64,000 bases of DNA, taken from Pseudomonas pergaminensis. GTDB lineage: Bacteria; Pseudomonadota; Gammaproteobacteria; Pseudomonadales; Pseudomonadaceae. Below, piece after piece: positions 9,055 to 18,812 of the stretch. The DNA lies in NCBI RefSeq assembly GCF_024112395.2, contig NZ_CP078013.2:5518001-5582000 (forward strand), written 5' to 3'. A program made the position numbers and the translations under genes. A model generated the notes under the pieces. The model saw nothing but the letters and a program-made list of their open reading frames with translations, was not told where the DNA came from and ran no database searches. Position 1 is the stretch's first letter; each line of letters starts with the position of its first letter.

Positions 9055-9561
9055 TCAGCCTTGGCGCTGGCGATTGCGGTAAATGCCCAGCGGCACCAGG
9101 ATCACCGTCAGCACGAAGGCAACCAGCGCCCACTGTGCCAGGGACAGGCCGAGTACGGGCGGGTACGGGGTGCTGCAGAAGCCATCGACCTGGAAGCCCA
9201 GGGGAAACACCTTGGCCAGCGGCAGGTCATCGACGATCGGTTGCAGCACATCGATGCCGCAGCTGACTTGGGGGAAGAACTGGGTGTACACATGATGGCC
9301 GGCGGCAGCCACCCCGCCGAGGGCGCTGAGGATCACCAGGCCTTCAAACAGCGTGATCGCGCCCTTGGTGCGCATGGCCGCGCCGATGAACGCGAAGATC
9401 GCGATCAGCAACAAGGCGTAGCGTTGCAGGATGCACAGCGGGCATGGCGCCTCGCCCAGCACCACCTGCATGTACAGCGCACCGCCAATCAGCGCCAGGC
9501 AGATGATGCCCAGCAACACCAGAAAGCGCCGCTCCCTGCCTAAACGCAATTCGTCACTCAT
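9055..9561 (-). CDS. dsbB: disulfide bond formation protein B
   Basis: A 168-residue inner-membrane quinone reductase that reoxidises DsbA. It has four membrane helices, the first periplasmic CxxC as PCPLCILQRYALL near residues 37-50, and a second redox pair in SCGIDV and GFCSTPYP in the other periplasmic loop. ATG 9561 (MSDELRLGRERRF) matches the family start; an upstream frame extension lacks support. Pseudomonads often carry two DsbB proteins; which one this is cannot be told here. Confidence 0.93.
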   Translation of the reverse strand: MSDELRLGRERRFLVLLGIICLALIGGALYMQVVLGEAPCPLCILQRYALLLIAIFAFIGAAMRTKGAITLFEGLVILSALGGVAAAGHHVYTQFFPQVSCGIDVLQPIVDDLPLAKVFPLGFQVDGFCSTPYPPVLGLSLAQWALVAFVLTVILVPLGIYRNRQRQG

Positions 9562-9680
9562 CTCCGTTTCCCTTTGTTTGGTTGTGCCAATGGCCGCAAG
9601 TTTACACACAGGGGATGGTTTAAACAGAGGGGGGTTAACGGGGGATTAATCGTGGGAAATGTTGTGGCTGTATGGACGCT

Positions 9681-9746
9681 ATCGCGGGCAAGCCCGGCTC
9701 CCACAGGGGATCACACTTCCCTGTGGGAGCCGGGCTTGCCCGCGAT
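9681..9746. repeat. REP inverted pair
   Basis: ATCGCGGGCAAGCCCGGCTC continuing to CCACAG is matched by the exact inverted arm CTGTGGGAGCCGGGCTTGCC continuing to CGCGAT, with a short spacer of about 14 bases. The compact form could itself fold into a long hairpin. Confidence 0.92.
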
Positions 9747-9773
9747 GATGCCAACTCGGTTTAACGCCGAATT

Positions 9774-10955
9774 TTATTCCAGCGCCGCAGCCGGGCCAAA
9801 GAACTCGTAGCGGCTTTGTTTCTCGGGTACGCCCAGGGCCTTGAGGTGGCGTTTGATCGCAGCCATGAAGCCTTTAGGGCCGAGGAAGTAGGCATCGATG
9901 TCACGCTGCTCAGGCAACCAGGCGGCCAGTTGGTCCTGGCTCAGCAGGCCGACCTTGTCCGCTGCTGGGCTTACGCCGTCGTCTTCGGCATAGCAGTAGT
10001 AGCGCTTGAGCTGCGGATGCTTGGCCGCCAGGGTGTCTACCCAGTCGCGGAACGCATGCACCCCGCCGTTGCGTGCGCAGTGGATGAAGTGCACGGGGCG
10101 CTCGGTGGCCAGCGCGGCTTCGAGCATTGGCAAAGTCGGCGTGATGCCTACGCCGCCACTGATCAGCACCAACGGTTTATCGCTGGCCGCCAGGGTGAAT
10201 TCGCCCGACGGCGGGAACAGGTCGATGGTCGCGCCGACATGCATCTGGTCGTGCAGGTAGTTGGACACCCGCCCACCGGCCTCGCGCTTGACGCTGATGC
10301 GGTACAGGCCCGAATCGGTCAGGGCCGACAGGGAATAGTTGCGGCGCACTTCCTCGCCCTCCAGCACCAGTTTCATGCCGATGTATTGGCCTGGCGCGGC
10401 ATTGAGGATCGGGCCGTTGTCCACCGGGGCGAAGTAGAACGAGATGATCTCGTCGCTCTCCTCCACGCGCTTGACCAGCAGGAACGGCCGCGCACCGCGC
10501 CAGCCACCGGGCGCCTGGGCTTTCTCTTCATAGATCGCCGCCTCGGCGCCGATCAGGATGTCTGCCAGCTGGCCGTACGCCGCGCCCCAGGCGCTCATCA
10601 CTTCCGGGGTGGCGATCTCGCTGCCCAGCACTTCGGAAATCGCCCGCAGCAGGCAGGCACCCACGATCGGGTAATGCTCCGGCAGGATCTGCAGGGCCAC
10701 GTGTTTGTTGATGATCTTGGCCACCAGGTCGCCCAGCTGGTCCAACTGGTCGATATGCCGCGCGTACATCAGCACACCATTGGCCAGCGCACGGGGCTGG
10801 TCGCCGCTGGCCTGGTGGGCCTGGTTGAACAGCGGGCGAACCTGCGGGTATTCCGAGAGCATCATGCGATAGAAATGGGTGATCAGCGCTTCACCGCCGC
10901 TTTCCAGCAGGGGCACGGTGGATTTGACGATGGCACGGTCTTGGGCACTAAGCAT
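9774..10955 (-). CDS. hmp: flavohaemoglobin, nitric oxide dioxygenase
   Basis: A 393-residue protein with an N-terminal globin domain (about 1-140; distal region FYRMMLSEYPQV, proximal His in INKHVALQILPEHY). The FAD domain includes RRNYSLSA and SVKREAGGRVSNYLH; the NAD domain includes LISGGVGITPTLPML and ends RYEFFGP. It oxidises NO to nitrate using oxygen and NADH. ATG 10955 is chosen because GGAGGCT precedes it; the longer frame would add a non-family extension. It is divergent from norR, whose product is the expected activator. Confidence 0.95.
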   Translation of the reverse strand: MLSAQDRAIVKSTVPLLESGGEALITHFYRMMLSEYPQVRPLFNQAHQASGDQPRALANGVLMYARHIDQLDQLGDLVAKIINKHVALQILPEHYPIVGACLLRAISEVLGSEIATPEVMSAWGAAYGQLADILIGAEAAIYEEKAQAPGGWRGARPFLLVKRVEESDEIISFYFAPVDNGPILNAAPGQYIGMKLVLEGEEVRRNYSLSALTDSGLYRISVKREAGGRVSNYLHDQMHVGATIDLFPPSGEFTLAASDKPLVLISGGVGITPTLPMLEAALATERPVHFIHCARNGGVHAFRDWVDTLAAKHPQLKRYYCYAEDDGVSPAADKVGLLSQDQLAAWLPEQRDIDAYFLGPKGFMAAIKRHLKALGVPEKQSRYEFFGPAAALE

Positions 10956-10994
10956 GGGGAGCCTCCTGGGCTTCTTCACTGATTGCCCTTGAAT

Positions 10995-11013
10995 ACTCAG
11001 TATTCGTGCCAAC
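10995..11013 (-). promoter_or_regulatory. candidate sigma-54 promoter of hmp
   Basis: On the minus strand TTGGCACGAATACTGAG fits the -24 element (TGGCACG) well. The -12 element is weaker (CTGAG instead of TTGCA). It lies about 45 bases before the hmp start, as expected for a gene activated by a NorR-type protein. The perfect palindrome GAATACTCAGTATTC (10991-11005) overlaps the -12 side. Confidence 0.5.
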
Positions 11014-11052
11014 TAATAAGTCGTTTATTTTCAATGAGTTAAATTAAATGTA

Positions 11053-11091
11053 GTCAGTATGACTTCCTGCACCTTATAGTCACAAAGACTA
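11053..11091. promoter_or_regulatory. norR box: candidate NorR binding sites
   Basis: Two dyads fit the GT-N7-AC pattern of NorR enhancers: GTCAGTATGAC (11053-11063, perfect GTCA/TGAC arms) and GTCACAAAGAC within the palindrome TAGTCACAAAGACTA (11077-11091). They lie in the hmp-norR gap, 40-80 bases upstream of the candidate sigma-54 promoter, the usual enhancer position. Confidence 0.6.
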
Positions 11092-11103
11092 CAAGGAGTC
11101 ATT

Positions 11104-12648
11104 ATGACTGCACAATCACTGCTCACTACCCTGCTGCCCCTGGTCGCCGACCTGTCCCGCGAGCTGCCCGAAGGCGAGCGGTACCGCCGCCTGCTGCAAG
11201 CCATGCGCGCCCTGCTGCCCTGCGATGCCGCCGCGCTGCTGCGCCTGGACGGTGAGTGGCTGGTGCCGCTCGCGGTGGACGGTTTGAGCGCAGACACCTT
11301 GGGCCGGCGCTTCAAGGTCAGCGAACACCCGCGGTTCGGCGTGCTGCTGAGCAGCCCCGGCCCCACGCGCTTTGACAGCGACAGCGAATTGCCCGACCCC
11401 TACGACGGCCTGGTGGATGGCCTGCATGGGCAGTTGGAAGTACACGACTGCATGGGCTGCCCGTTGTTCGTCGACGACCAGCCCTGGGGCCTGCTGACCC
11501 TGGATGCCCTCGACACCGAGCGCTTCGAACGCGTGGAACTGGACGCCCTGCAAGCCTTCGCCAGCCTCGCCGCCGCCACCGTCAACGTCGCCGAACGCAT
11601 CGAACGCCTGGCCCTGCGCGCCGAAGACGAACACCAGCGCGCCGAGATCTACCGCCAGGCCAGCGGCCAGCAGCACAAGGAAATGATCGGCCAGAGCAAA
11701 AGCCACAAGCGCCTGGTGGAAGAGATCAAGCTGGTCGGCGGCAGCGACCTCACCGTGCTGATCACCGGCGAAACCGGAGTGGGCAAAGAGCTGGTCGCAC
11801 AGGCCATCCATGCCGCATCGGCCCGTGCGGACAAACCATTGATCAGCCTCAACTGCGCCGCCCTGCCGGAAACCCTGGTGGAGAGCGAATTGTTCGGCCA
11901 CGTGCGCGGCGCCTTTACCGGCGCCTTGAACGAACGCCGTGGCAAGTTCGAACTGGCCAATGGCGGTACCCTGTTCCTCGATGAAGTGGGCGAGCTGTCG
12001 CTGACCGTGCAAGCCAAGCTGCTGCGGGTGCTGCAAAGCGGCCAGTTGCAGCGCTTGGGGTCGGACAAGGAGCACCAGGTGGACGTGCGCCTGATTGCCG
12101 CCACCAACCGCGACCTCGCCGACGAAGTGCGCAATGGTCGCTATCGCGCCGACTTCTACCACCGCCTCAGCGTGTACCCGCTGCAAGTGCCGGCGCTGCG
12201 TGAGCGCGGGCGCGATGTGTTGCTGCTGGCCGGTTTCTTTCTCGAACAGAACCGTTCACGCATGGGCCTGGGCAGCCTGCGCCTGACCAGCGAAGCCCAG
12301 GCGGCACTGCTGGCCTATAACTGGCCGGGCAATGTGCGGGAGCTGGAACATTTGATCGGACGCAGCGCACTCAAAGCCCTGGGAAACTGTCGCGAACGTC
12401 CGAAGATTCTGAGCCTGAACGCCCAGGACCTGGACCTGCCCGATGTCAGCGCGCCGGTGCTCGACGAACCGGTCGATGCGGTGCCCAGCGTGACCGGCGA
12501 CCTGCGCCAGGCCACCGAACACTATCAACGCCAGATCATCAGTGCCTGCCTGGAACGCCACCAGCACAACTGGGCCAGCGCCGCCCGTGAACTCGGGCTG
12601 GACCGCGCCAACCTGGGCCGCATGGCCAAGCGCCTCGGAATGAAGTAG
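11104..12648 (+). CDS. norR: NO-responsive sigma-54 dependent activator (NorR/FhpR)
   Basis: A 514-residue enhancer-binding protein. It has an N-terminal GAF sensor (about 1-175), then an AAA+ ATPase with Walker A GETGVGKE at 221, the sigma-54 contact loop GAFTGA at 269-274 and LFLDEVGEL. The Fis-type helix-turn-helix (NWASAARELGLDRANLGRMA) is at the end. NorR proteins sense NO through non-haem iron in the GAF domain. Adjacency to hmp matches the fhp-fhpR arrangement of P. aeruginosa. AAGGAGTCATT precedes the start. Confidence 0.93.
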   Translation: MTAQSLLTTLLPLVADLSRELPEGERYRRLLQAMRALLPCDAAALLRLDGEWLVPLAVDGLSADTLGRRFKVSEHPRFGVLLSSPGPTRFDSDSELPDPYDGLVDGLHGQLEVHDCMGCPLFVDDQPWGLLTLDALDTERFERVELDALQAFASLAAATVNVAERIERLALRAEDEHQRAEIYRQASGQQHKEMIGQSKSHKRLVEEIKLVGGSDLTVLITGETGVGKELVAQAIHAASARADKPLISLNCAALPETLVESELFGHVRGAFTGALNERRGKFELANGGTLFLDEVGELSLTVQAKLLRVLQSGQLQRLGSDKEHQVDVRLIAATNRDLADEVRNGRYRADFYHRLSVYPLQVPALRERGRDVLLLAGFFLEQNRSRMGLGSLRLTSEAQAALLAYNWPGNVRELEHLIGRSALKALGNCRERPKILSLNAQDLDLPDVSAPVLDEPVDAVPSVTGDLRQATEHYQRQIISACLERHQHNWASAARELGLDRANLGRMAKRLGMK

Positions 12649-12668
12649 TAAGATCACCCCAATCTAAA

Positions 12669-12755
12669 TGTGGCAGCTGGCTTGCCTGCGATAGCGGTGA
12701 CCCCGTCAGATAAGCCGGCTGACACACCGCCATCGCAGGCAAGCCAGCTCCCACA
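12669..12755. repeat. REP inverted pair
   Basis: TGTGGCAGCTGGCTTGCCTG continuing to CGATAG is paired with inverted ATCGCAGGCAAGCCAGCTCC continuing to CACA. It sits directly against the stop codon of the EamA gene and between convergent genes. Confidence 0.92.
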
Positions 12756-13658
12756 CTAGACAGCCTTCGCGTTGAAAACCGGGCTCGTAACCTTGGGCTT
12801 ACGAAACACCAACACATTCCCCAACATCACCAACACCAACCCCGCCAGCGCCGGTGCGGTCCACTGGTACCCTTCGGCAAACGCCGAGACGTTCAGCGCT
12901 ACAACCGGGAACAGCACCGTGCAATACGCCGCCCGCTCCGGCCCCATGCGCCCGACGAGCGTCAGGTACGCGGTAAAGCCAATCACCGACCCCGGAATCA
13001 CCAGGTACCACAGCGCACCGAGGTAGCGCGCGCTCCAGTCCATCTCAAACGGAATACCGCGCACCAGGCAGTAAGTCGCCAGCATCAGCGCCCCATACAA
13101 CATGCCCCAGGCATTGGTGGTCAGCGGCTTGAGCCCGGCCTTCTGCTGCAGGCTCGAGAGCATATTGCCGGCCGAGAAACACATAGTCCCCAGCAATGCC
13201 AAACCCAAGCCGAGCAGGGTCTGCGGACTGGCGGTGTGCCCGGCCAGCTCCGGCCAGAACAGCAGGCCCAAGCCCGCCAAGCCCAGGCCGCCGCCCATCA
13301 ACACATTGCGCGCCACGCGCTGGCCGAAAAACACCCGGGCGTTCAGCGCGTTCCACAAGGTCGCCGTGGAAAACACCACTGCCACAAGGCCGCTGGGGAT
13401 CCACTGGCTCGCGGTGAGAAAGCACATGAAGTTGACGCAGAACAGGCACAAGCCCTGGGCCAGGCAGATCAGGTGCCCGCGCCGGTTCATCAGTTGCAAC
13501 TTGCGGCTGAGCAGCAACAGCACAAACAGCACCAGCGCCGCCAGGCCGAAGCGATAGACGATGGACACAGGAATCGCCACCACGCCCAATTGCCACTTGA
13601 GGGCAATCCAGGTGGTGCCCCAGATCAGCACGGTGAGTAAATACAAGGAAAGGTTCAT
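12756..13658 (-). CDS. EamA/DMT-superfamily transporter
   Basis: A 300-residue inner-membrane protein with ten hydrophobic helices and two EamA repeats. The first repeat begins SLYLLTVLIWGTTWIALKWQ; the second lies around GLGLALLGTMCFSAGNMLSS. Family members export amino acids or other small metabolites; the substrate is not predictable. ATG 13658 follows a GGAG at suitable spacing; an in-frame ATG at 13670 would add four residues. It is divergent from the AraC-type gene, a common regulator-exporter layout. Confidence 0.88.
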   Translation of the reverse strand: MNLSLYLLTVLIWGTTWIALKWQLGVVAIPVSIVYRFGLAALVLFVLLLLSRKLQLMNRRGHLICLAQGLCLFCVNFMCFLTASQWIPSGLVAVVFSTATLWNALNARVFFGQRVARNVLMGGGLGLAGLGLLFWPELAGHTASPQTLLGLGLALLGTMCFSAGNMLSSLQQKAGLKPLTTNAWGMLYGALMLATYCLVRGIPFEMDWSARYLGALWYLVIPGSVIGFTAYLTLVGRMGPERAAYCTVLFPVVALNVSAFAEGYQWTAPALAGLVLVMLGNVLVFRKPKVTSPVFNAKAV

Positions 13659-13795
13659 AGCGGGCTCCATCGATTGAGCCACAGTGTGCCTCCCAACCCA
13701 GGGCGCGCTCTTGCACAATCTTGCGCTTTTGTCGGGTGGTGGGCTCACAGCGCCAGCCGCGGGGAGTAGGATGCAAGCGTCGGAGAGTACGAACC

Positions 13796-14671
13796 ATGCC
13801 TGATCTGGAATCCCTGCAAGTCTTCCAAGCCCTTAACCGCTCGCCCAACGCACGCCTCGAAGCCTGTGCCGAGCTCGGTGATGGCTTGTCTGCGGCCTTG
13901 TGGAGCAACCACCACGACTCGCAGGACTACCAGGCGCCGACGCACCACACTTTGTCGTGCTACATCGGCGGCGGCACCGGCACGTTCCGGCGCGACCAGC
14001 CCGGCACCAAGGGCGGCCCCGACAAGTTGTGCATCCTGCCAGCCGAGCATCGGTCGGCGTGGGTGATCAACGGCGAGATCCGCCTGGCCCACGTGTATTT
14101 CAGCCCGGAGCAATTTGCCCTGGGTTGCGTCACCCTGCTCGACCGCGAACCGCGCACTCTGCAATTGCGCGAAAGCACCTTCCTGGAAGACGCCCGCCTG
14201 ACCCGGCGCTTTCACCAGTTGATCGCGCTGAACTGGCACGAGCCCGCCGAGCGCCTGCTGACCAGCAGCCTGGCCCATGAAATGCTCAGCCATACCTTGC
14301 TCAGCCAAGTCGGTGCCCGCGAAGGACTGCGCCTCAAAGGCGGGCTGGCGGCGCACCAGCGGCGGCTGTTGGTGGAGTACATCGACCAGCACCTGGAAGA
14401 CCCGATCAGCCTGGGTCAACTGGCCGGGATGTGTGCGCTGTCGGAATACCATTTCGCGCGGATGTTCCGCCAAAGCTTCGGCCTGCCGCCCCATCAGTAC
14501 TTGCTGGCACGCCGCCTCACCCGCGCCCAGGCCCTGTTGCGCAGGGGTGCCCTGCCCTTGAATGAGATCGCCTTGATGTGCGGTTTCTCCAGCGCCAGCC
14601 ACTTCACCCACCGCTTCCGCCAAGCCATGGGCGCGACACCCGGCGAGTATCGCCAGGCGTTCTGCGCTTAG
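13796..14671 (+). CDS. AraC-family transcriptional regulator
   Basis: A 291-residue regulator with an N-terminal cupin-like ligand region (about 30-150, with [13 protein letters not shown]) and a C-terminal double helix-turn-helix. The first is [20 protein letters not shown]; the second is [20 protein letters not shown], followed by GATPGEYR. The sequence around [10 protein letters not shown] and [11 protein letters not shown] resembles regulators of exporters or catabolic genes. It probably controls the divergent EamA gene. Its stop overlaps the stop of the convergent LuxR-type gene by four bases. Confidence 0.9.
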   Translation: MPDLESLQVFQALNRSPNARLEACAELGDGLSAALWSNHHDSQDYQAPTHHTLSCYIGGGTGTFRRDQPGTKGGPDKLCILPAEHRSAWVINGEIRLAHVYFSPEQFALGCVTLLDREPRTLQLRESTFLEDARLTRRFHQLIALNWHEPAERLLTSSLAHEMLSHTLLSQVGAREGLRLKGGLAAHQRRLLVEYIDQHLEDPISLGQLAGMCALSEYHFARMFRQSFGLPPHQYLLARRLTRAQALLRRGALPLNEIALMCGFSSASHFTHRFRQAMGATPGEYRQAFCA

Positions 14672-17169
14672 GTCATCAGCCCCAGGGTCTTGGCCTTGGC
14701 CACCGCTTGCGTGCGCCGCTCCACGCCCAGCTTGCTGTGGATGCGCCGCGCGTGGGTCTTGACCGTGTGCAGGGAGATAAACAGGCGGTCGGCAATTTCC
14801 AGGTTGGAGTTGCCGAGGGCGATCAACTGCAGCACTTCCAGCTCGCGCTGGCTCAGAGGGTTCTCCACGGTGCCTGGCGTGGACGCCTGGGGCTCCATGC
14901 CCAGTTCACTCAGTAACCCCGGCGAGCGCAACCGCAACTCGCGGATCGCCTGTTGCACCTGGCAGCGCGCCGCCAGCTCCAGCCCGGTTTGCAACGAACG
15001 ACGCGCCAGAGCAGGGTCGCCGACTTGCCAGGCGACCTCACCGAGGACCAGGTGCAGCTCGGTTTCCAGGCAGAGCATGCCGCGCTTGTGGGTGGTTTCC
15101 AGCAAGGCCGTGAGCCGTGCCACGGCTTGATCGGCGCAGCCCAGTTTTACTTCCGCCAGCACCAGCAGGTATTCCAGGCGCGGGATCAGCTCCAGGGTAG
15201 CCGGCGGCGCCTGCTTCGCCTGGGGCCCACGGAAGTGGCGAAGCACACGCCGCACCGCTTCCACCGTCAGTTCGGCGCGGCCCTGCTGCAGCCAGAAGTG
15301 CCCGCTGACCAGCAGCAACACCGCGCGGTACACCGTGTCGGGCACTTGGCGTTGCTGCATCAAGCGTTCGGCCTCGCGCAACTGCACAAAGGCCTGGGCG
15401 TAATCACCCCGGTTGGCGGCCAGCAGCGCCAGGCCGAGAAAGCCGTAGAGCACGCGTTTGTCCTGGCTGTGCAGGCACATAGCCAAGCCTGTTTCGAAAC
15501 AGTCGGAGGCCAGGTTGTCTTGGCCCTGGCGCAACGCCAGATGCCCGCGCCGCAAGGCGATGCGCCCGACCAACGGCCCAGCCGTGAGCCGCTGCTTGAG
15601 CAGCATCGCCTGCACGTTTTCCAGCAGGCTTTGCGCCCGATAAGGGGCGCCGCGCTGTTCCAGCAATTGCGCATGGTCCAGTTCAAGCAACGCCTCAAGC
15701 AGCAGCGAGCCATGGGCTCGCGCGAGGCACAACGCTTCACGGCTCAGGGCCTGGGCGACATCCAGCTCGCCGCGCAGCAAGGCTTGCTGAGTCAGGCCCG
15801 ACAGGCACATCAGCCGCGAGGTCCAGGCGCTGTCGGGCAAAGCGTGCAGCGCTTCAAGGAAATGTTCGCGAGAACGCTCGGCATCGCCGCCCAGGTGCAG
15901 CAGCCAACCCCACTGTGCCTGCCAGCGCGCCAGCAGGTAGCGCTGCTGCGCCGCCGTCGGTTGCGGGGCGAACCGCGCCAGTTGGTCGATGCATTGCGCG
16001 GCCTGGTCGAAGCGCCCGGCGAACAGCAACGCCGCCGTCACCAGCCCCACCAGTTGCGCCGAACCGAGCATCAATTCATCGCCATGCTGATCATGCAGGC
16101 GCAACAGCAGCACCGCATTCTGCTGGCGGAACAGGTCCTCGAAACTGAAATGCTGCAACAGGCTCACGGCCACTTCATATTCTTCGGCCAGCAACGCGTG
16201 CTCAAACGCGGCCTGCCAGTCCTGTTCGGTGGTGAACCATTGGCAGGCCCGTCGGTGCCAGGAGCGCTTGGCCGGCCAGGGTTCATCCCGCAGCAATCGG
16301 CCCAGCGGTGCAAAGACCTGCAGCCAGTCGGTGTCCTCCCAGGGCTGGATGAACGCGCCGAGGGCCTGCAGATCGCGCAGGTACTGGTCACCGTCGCCAA
16401 AACCGAACAGGTGCTCGCACAGTCCTGGGTTGAAGCGCGGCAGATGGGCCAGCACGCGCCAGGCTTCGGCCAATTCGGGGGGCAAGGTGCTGAACAGCTC
16501 GTGCTGCAAGTAATCGAGCAAGGTCTTTTCCGGGTGGGCATCGCCGAGCAAGGCAATGCGCACACCCGCACACCAGCCGGCACTGAACTGCAACACGCTG
16601 TCGACGGTTTGCCCCGGCGCGTGGATGAGCAGTTGCTGGATCTCGGCCGGGGTGAACGCCAGGTCGGTGCCGCACTCCAGCAGTTCATCGTCCAGCAGCA
16701 ACCGAGGCCAGTTGCACAAGGGGCGCCGCCGCGCGCCCAGCCACCAGGTCAATGCCGGGCTGCCAAGGGTGAGCAGGCGGTCGAGCAAGGCATCGGTGTC
16801 GGGCGTGGGCAAGCGGCAGAAGTCATCGAGAAACAACCACGCCGGGGTCTGCCAGCGCGCAAGGTCCGCCAGCAGTGTTGCTTCGTCGGTGAACGTCAAG
16901 CCAAGACTCTGTGCCAGGCGCTGGCAGAAATCGCTCGGGCTCAGGGCCGCACCATTGAGCGGCAACCAGTACACCTGGCACCCCGCTGGCGCCTGCAACG
17001 CGCATTCGGCCAGCAACGCACTCTTGCCGCTGCCACCCGGCGCGCAGAGCAATTTGACCCTGGCCGGCGCCGCCAGCAAAGGCTCGGCCAGGCGTGGGCG
17101 CAGCAGATGGTGGGCGGACAGCCGAGGCATGAATCCAGGACGGTCCAGGCAGCGTGTCATGGCGGTCAT
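14668..17169 (-). CDS. large ATP-binding LuxR-family regulator (MalT-like, LAL)
   Basis: An 833-residue STAND-type regulator. An N-terminal NTPase carries Walker [14 protein letters not shown] near 43-55 and WLFLDDF as Walker B. A long middle part is built of TPR-like helical repeats (about 330-730). The C-terminal LuxR helix-turn-helix is [20 protein letters not shown] and [14 protein letters not shown]. Such proteins sense a small ligand and activate nearby catabolic genes. It lies downstream of, and on the same strand as, the DUF1302-DUF1329 pair, as in other pseudomonads; regulation of that pair is an inference. Confidence 0.92.
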   Translation of the reverse strand: MTAMTRCLDRPGFMPRLSAHHLLRPRLAEPLLAAPARVKLLCAPGGSGKSALLAECALQAPAGCQVYWLPLNGAALSPSDFCQRLAQSLGLTFTDEATLLADLARWQTPAWLFLDDFCRLPTPDTDALLDRLLTLGSPALTWWLGARRRPLCNWPRLLLDDELLECGTDLAFTPAEIQQLLIHAPGQTVDSVLQFSAGWCAGVRIALLGDAHPEKTLLDYLQHELFSTLPPELAEAWRVLAHLPRFNPGLCEHLFGFGDGDQYLRDLQALGAFIQPWEDTDWLQVFAPLGRLLRDEPWPAKRSWHRRACQWFTTEQDWQAAFEHALLAEEYEVAVSLLQHFSFEDLFRQQNAVLLLRLHDQHGDELMLGSAQLVGLVTAALLFAGRFDQAAQCIDQLARFAPQPTAAQQRYLLARWQAQWGWLLHLGGDAERSREHFLEALHALPDSAWTSRLMCLSGLTQQALLRGELDVAQALSREALCLARAHGSLLLEALLELDHAQLLEQRGAPYRAQSLLENVQAMLLKQRLTAGPLVGRIALRRGHLALRQGQDNLASDCFETGLAMCLHSQDKRVLYGFLGLALLAANRGDYAQAFVQLREAERLMQQRQVPDTVYRAVLLLVSGHFWLQQGRAELTVEAVRRVLRHFRGPQAKQAPPATLELIPRLEYLLVLAEVKLGCADQAVARLTALLETTHKRGMLCLETELHLVLGEVAWQVGDPALARRSLQTGLELAARCQVQQAIRELRLRSPGLLSELGMEPQASTPGTVENPLSQRELEVLQLIALGNSNLEIADRLFISLHTVKTHARRIHSKLGVERRTQAVAKAKTLGLMT

Positions 17170-17291
17170 TGCTGCATCCTGCGTTCTTATTGTTATGCAA
17201 CCTGACGCCTACCCTAGTCCTGTGGTTGGCGGTTGTTGAAGAAGTATTCAGCGGGGTGATTGACGGGCATAAAATTCAAGGCATTCACAAC

Positions 17292-17389
17292 CCAATGTGG
17301 GAGCGGGCTTGCTCGCGAAAGCGGTGGATCAGTCTAGGAATTCGGTGACTGACACGCCGCATTCGCGAGCAAGCCCGCTCCCACATTGG
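17292..17389. repeat. REP inverted pair (GCTCGCGAA type)
   Basis: CCAATGTGGGAGCGGGCTTG continuing to CTCGCGAA is matched exactly by the inverted TTCGCGAGCAAGCCCGCTCC continuing to CACATTGG, separated by about 40 bases. It lies between the DUF1329 stop and the LuxR-type gene. Confidence 0.93.
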
Positions 17390-17427
17390 AGTTGCATTTC
17401 ATATCGGGATTGCATTTCACATCGGGG

Positions 17428-18786
17428 TCAGCGCACGCCTTCGGCCCTCAACGCAGCCGGCGTGTAGTCCGCCGCCTTGGCATTGAAACCGAACACAAAA
17501 CTGCTTTTCTCCTCGTTCTTCATGCCCAGCGCGATGTAGCGTCCGGCGATGATGTCGTACAGGGTTTCCACGGTATAAGCCGGGGTCTGGTGGTTGTAGT
17601 AGAACTGCGCATGCCCCTCCGCCACCCGCCACAGTTGGCCACGGCCATCGTAGTGGTCCACCAGCGCTACCTGCCAGCTGTCTTCGTCGATGTAAATGTG
17701 GCGCTTGGCGTAGATATGCCGCTCGCTCGGCTTGACCGTGCCCACCACTTCCCACACGCGGTGCAGCTCATAGCGGGTCAGGTCCTGGTTGATGTGGCCG
17801 GCCTTGATGATGTCGTCGTACTTGAGCGTCGGCTGGTCGAGCTTGTAGCTGTTGTAGGGAATGTACATCTCCTTCTTGCCCACCAGCTTCCAGTCGTAAC
17901 GGTCCGGGGCGCCGGAGAACATGTCGAAGTTGTCGGACGTGCGCAAGCCATCGGACGCGGTACCCGGCCCGTCATACGCCACCTGCGGCGCCCGGCGTAC
18001 GCGGCGCTGCCCGGCGTTGTAGATCCACGCCAGGCGCGGCTCCTTCACTTGGTCGAGGGTTTCATGCACCAGCAGCACGTTGCCGGCCAAACGCGCCGGT
18101 GCGGTCACCGACTGCTTGAAGAAGGTCAGCACGTTGGCCGCCTTGGCCGGGTCCATGTCGGGGATCAGTTGCGGCACGGCCACTTCTTCCTCGAAGCGGA
18201 TCGGCGTGTAGCTGCCGTTGGTCTGCGGAGTGGCCTGGGTGATGATGCGGCGCAGGTTGCCGCCGTGATAACGGGTGATGTGGTTCCACAGTACTTCCAC
18301 GCCATTCTTAGGGATCGGGAACGCGTAGTAGCGGTTGCCGGTGAAGTTCTCCAGGCCGTTGCCGTCATTGATCGGCTTGACGTTCAGCGCGCTGCGCTTG
18401 ATCGATTCGTAGATTTCCGGCGGCAGGTTGACCGTACGGTGGGTCGGGTACACCGGGATCTTGTAGGTCTCGGGGTAGCGCTTGAACATCGCCACCTGGC
18501 CATCGGAGAGTTTGTCCTTGTACTTGTCGACGGTGGCGGCGGTGATCACGAACAGCGGTTTTTCACTGGCAAACGGGTCGGCCAGGAAGCCCTTGCTGTC
18601 CACCGCGCCGGCGTTCTTCGGGATGCCGCCGGTCCAGGCCGGAATCGAACCGTCGGCGTTGCCGGCTTTTTCGGCGCCTACCGGGGTCAGCGTGGTGCCG
18701 AGCTTGGCGGCCTCGTCCGGTGACACGGCAGCCATCACGTTGACCGCCAACAGGCTGAGGGCCATTACCGCAAATATCTTACGCAT
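17428..18786 (-). CDS. DUF1329 exported protein
   Basis: A 452-residue protein with a clear signal peptide (MRKIFAVMALSLLAVNVMA, then AVSPDEAAKLG), so it is periplasmic or peripherally outer-membrane. The family shares a LolA/LolB-like fold and is nearly always paired with a DUF1302 outer-membrane protein, often next to lipid or hydrophobic-compound catabolism genes. Conserved stretches here include PAWTGGIPKN, YPTHRTVNLP and NKPSERHIYAKR-like KPSERHIYAKRHIYIDED. It starts 26 bases after the DUF1302 stop, so the two form an operon. The molecular function is not established. Confidence 0.88.
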   Translation of the reverse strand: MRKIFAVMALSLLAVNVMAAVSPDEAAKLGTTLTPVGAEKAGNADGSIPAWTGGIPKNAGAVDSKGFLADPFASEKPLFVITAATVDKYKDKLSDGQVAMFKRYPETYKIPVYPTHRTVNLPPEIYESIKRSALNVKPINDGNGLENFTGNRYYAFPIPKNGVEVLWNHITRYHGGNLRRIITQATPQTNGSYTPIRFEEEVAVPQLIPDMDPAKAANVLTFFKQSVTAPARLAGNVLLVHETLDQVKEPRLAWIYNAGQRRVRRAPQVAYDGPGTASDGLRTSDNFDMFSGAPDRYDWKLVGKKEMYIPYNSYKLDQPTLKYDDIIKAGHINQDLTRYELHRVWEVVGTVKPSERHIYAKRHIYIDEDSWQVALVDHYDGRGQLWRVAEGHAQFYYNHQTPAYTVETLYDIIAGRYIALGMKNEEKSSFVFGFNAKAADYTPAALRAEGVR

Positions 18787-18812
18787 AGAGTCTTGTCCTT
18801 CTTTAAGCCAGA

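Noticed and set aside
14953..17205. 750-residue forward frame opposite the MalT-like regulator
   Set aside because: Composition is biased to Gln, Arg and His as in antisense shadows; the minus-strand gene has intact Walker A and LuxR motifs.
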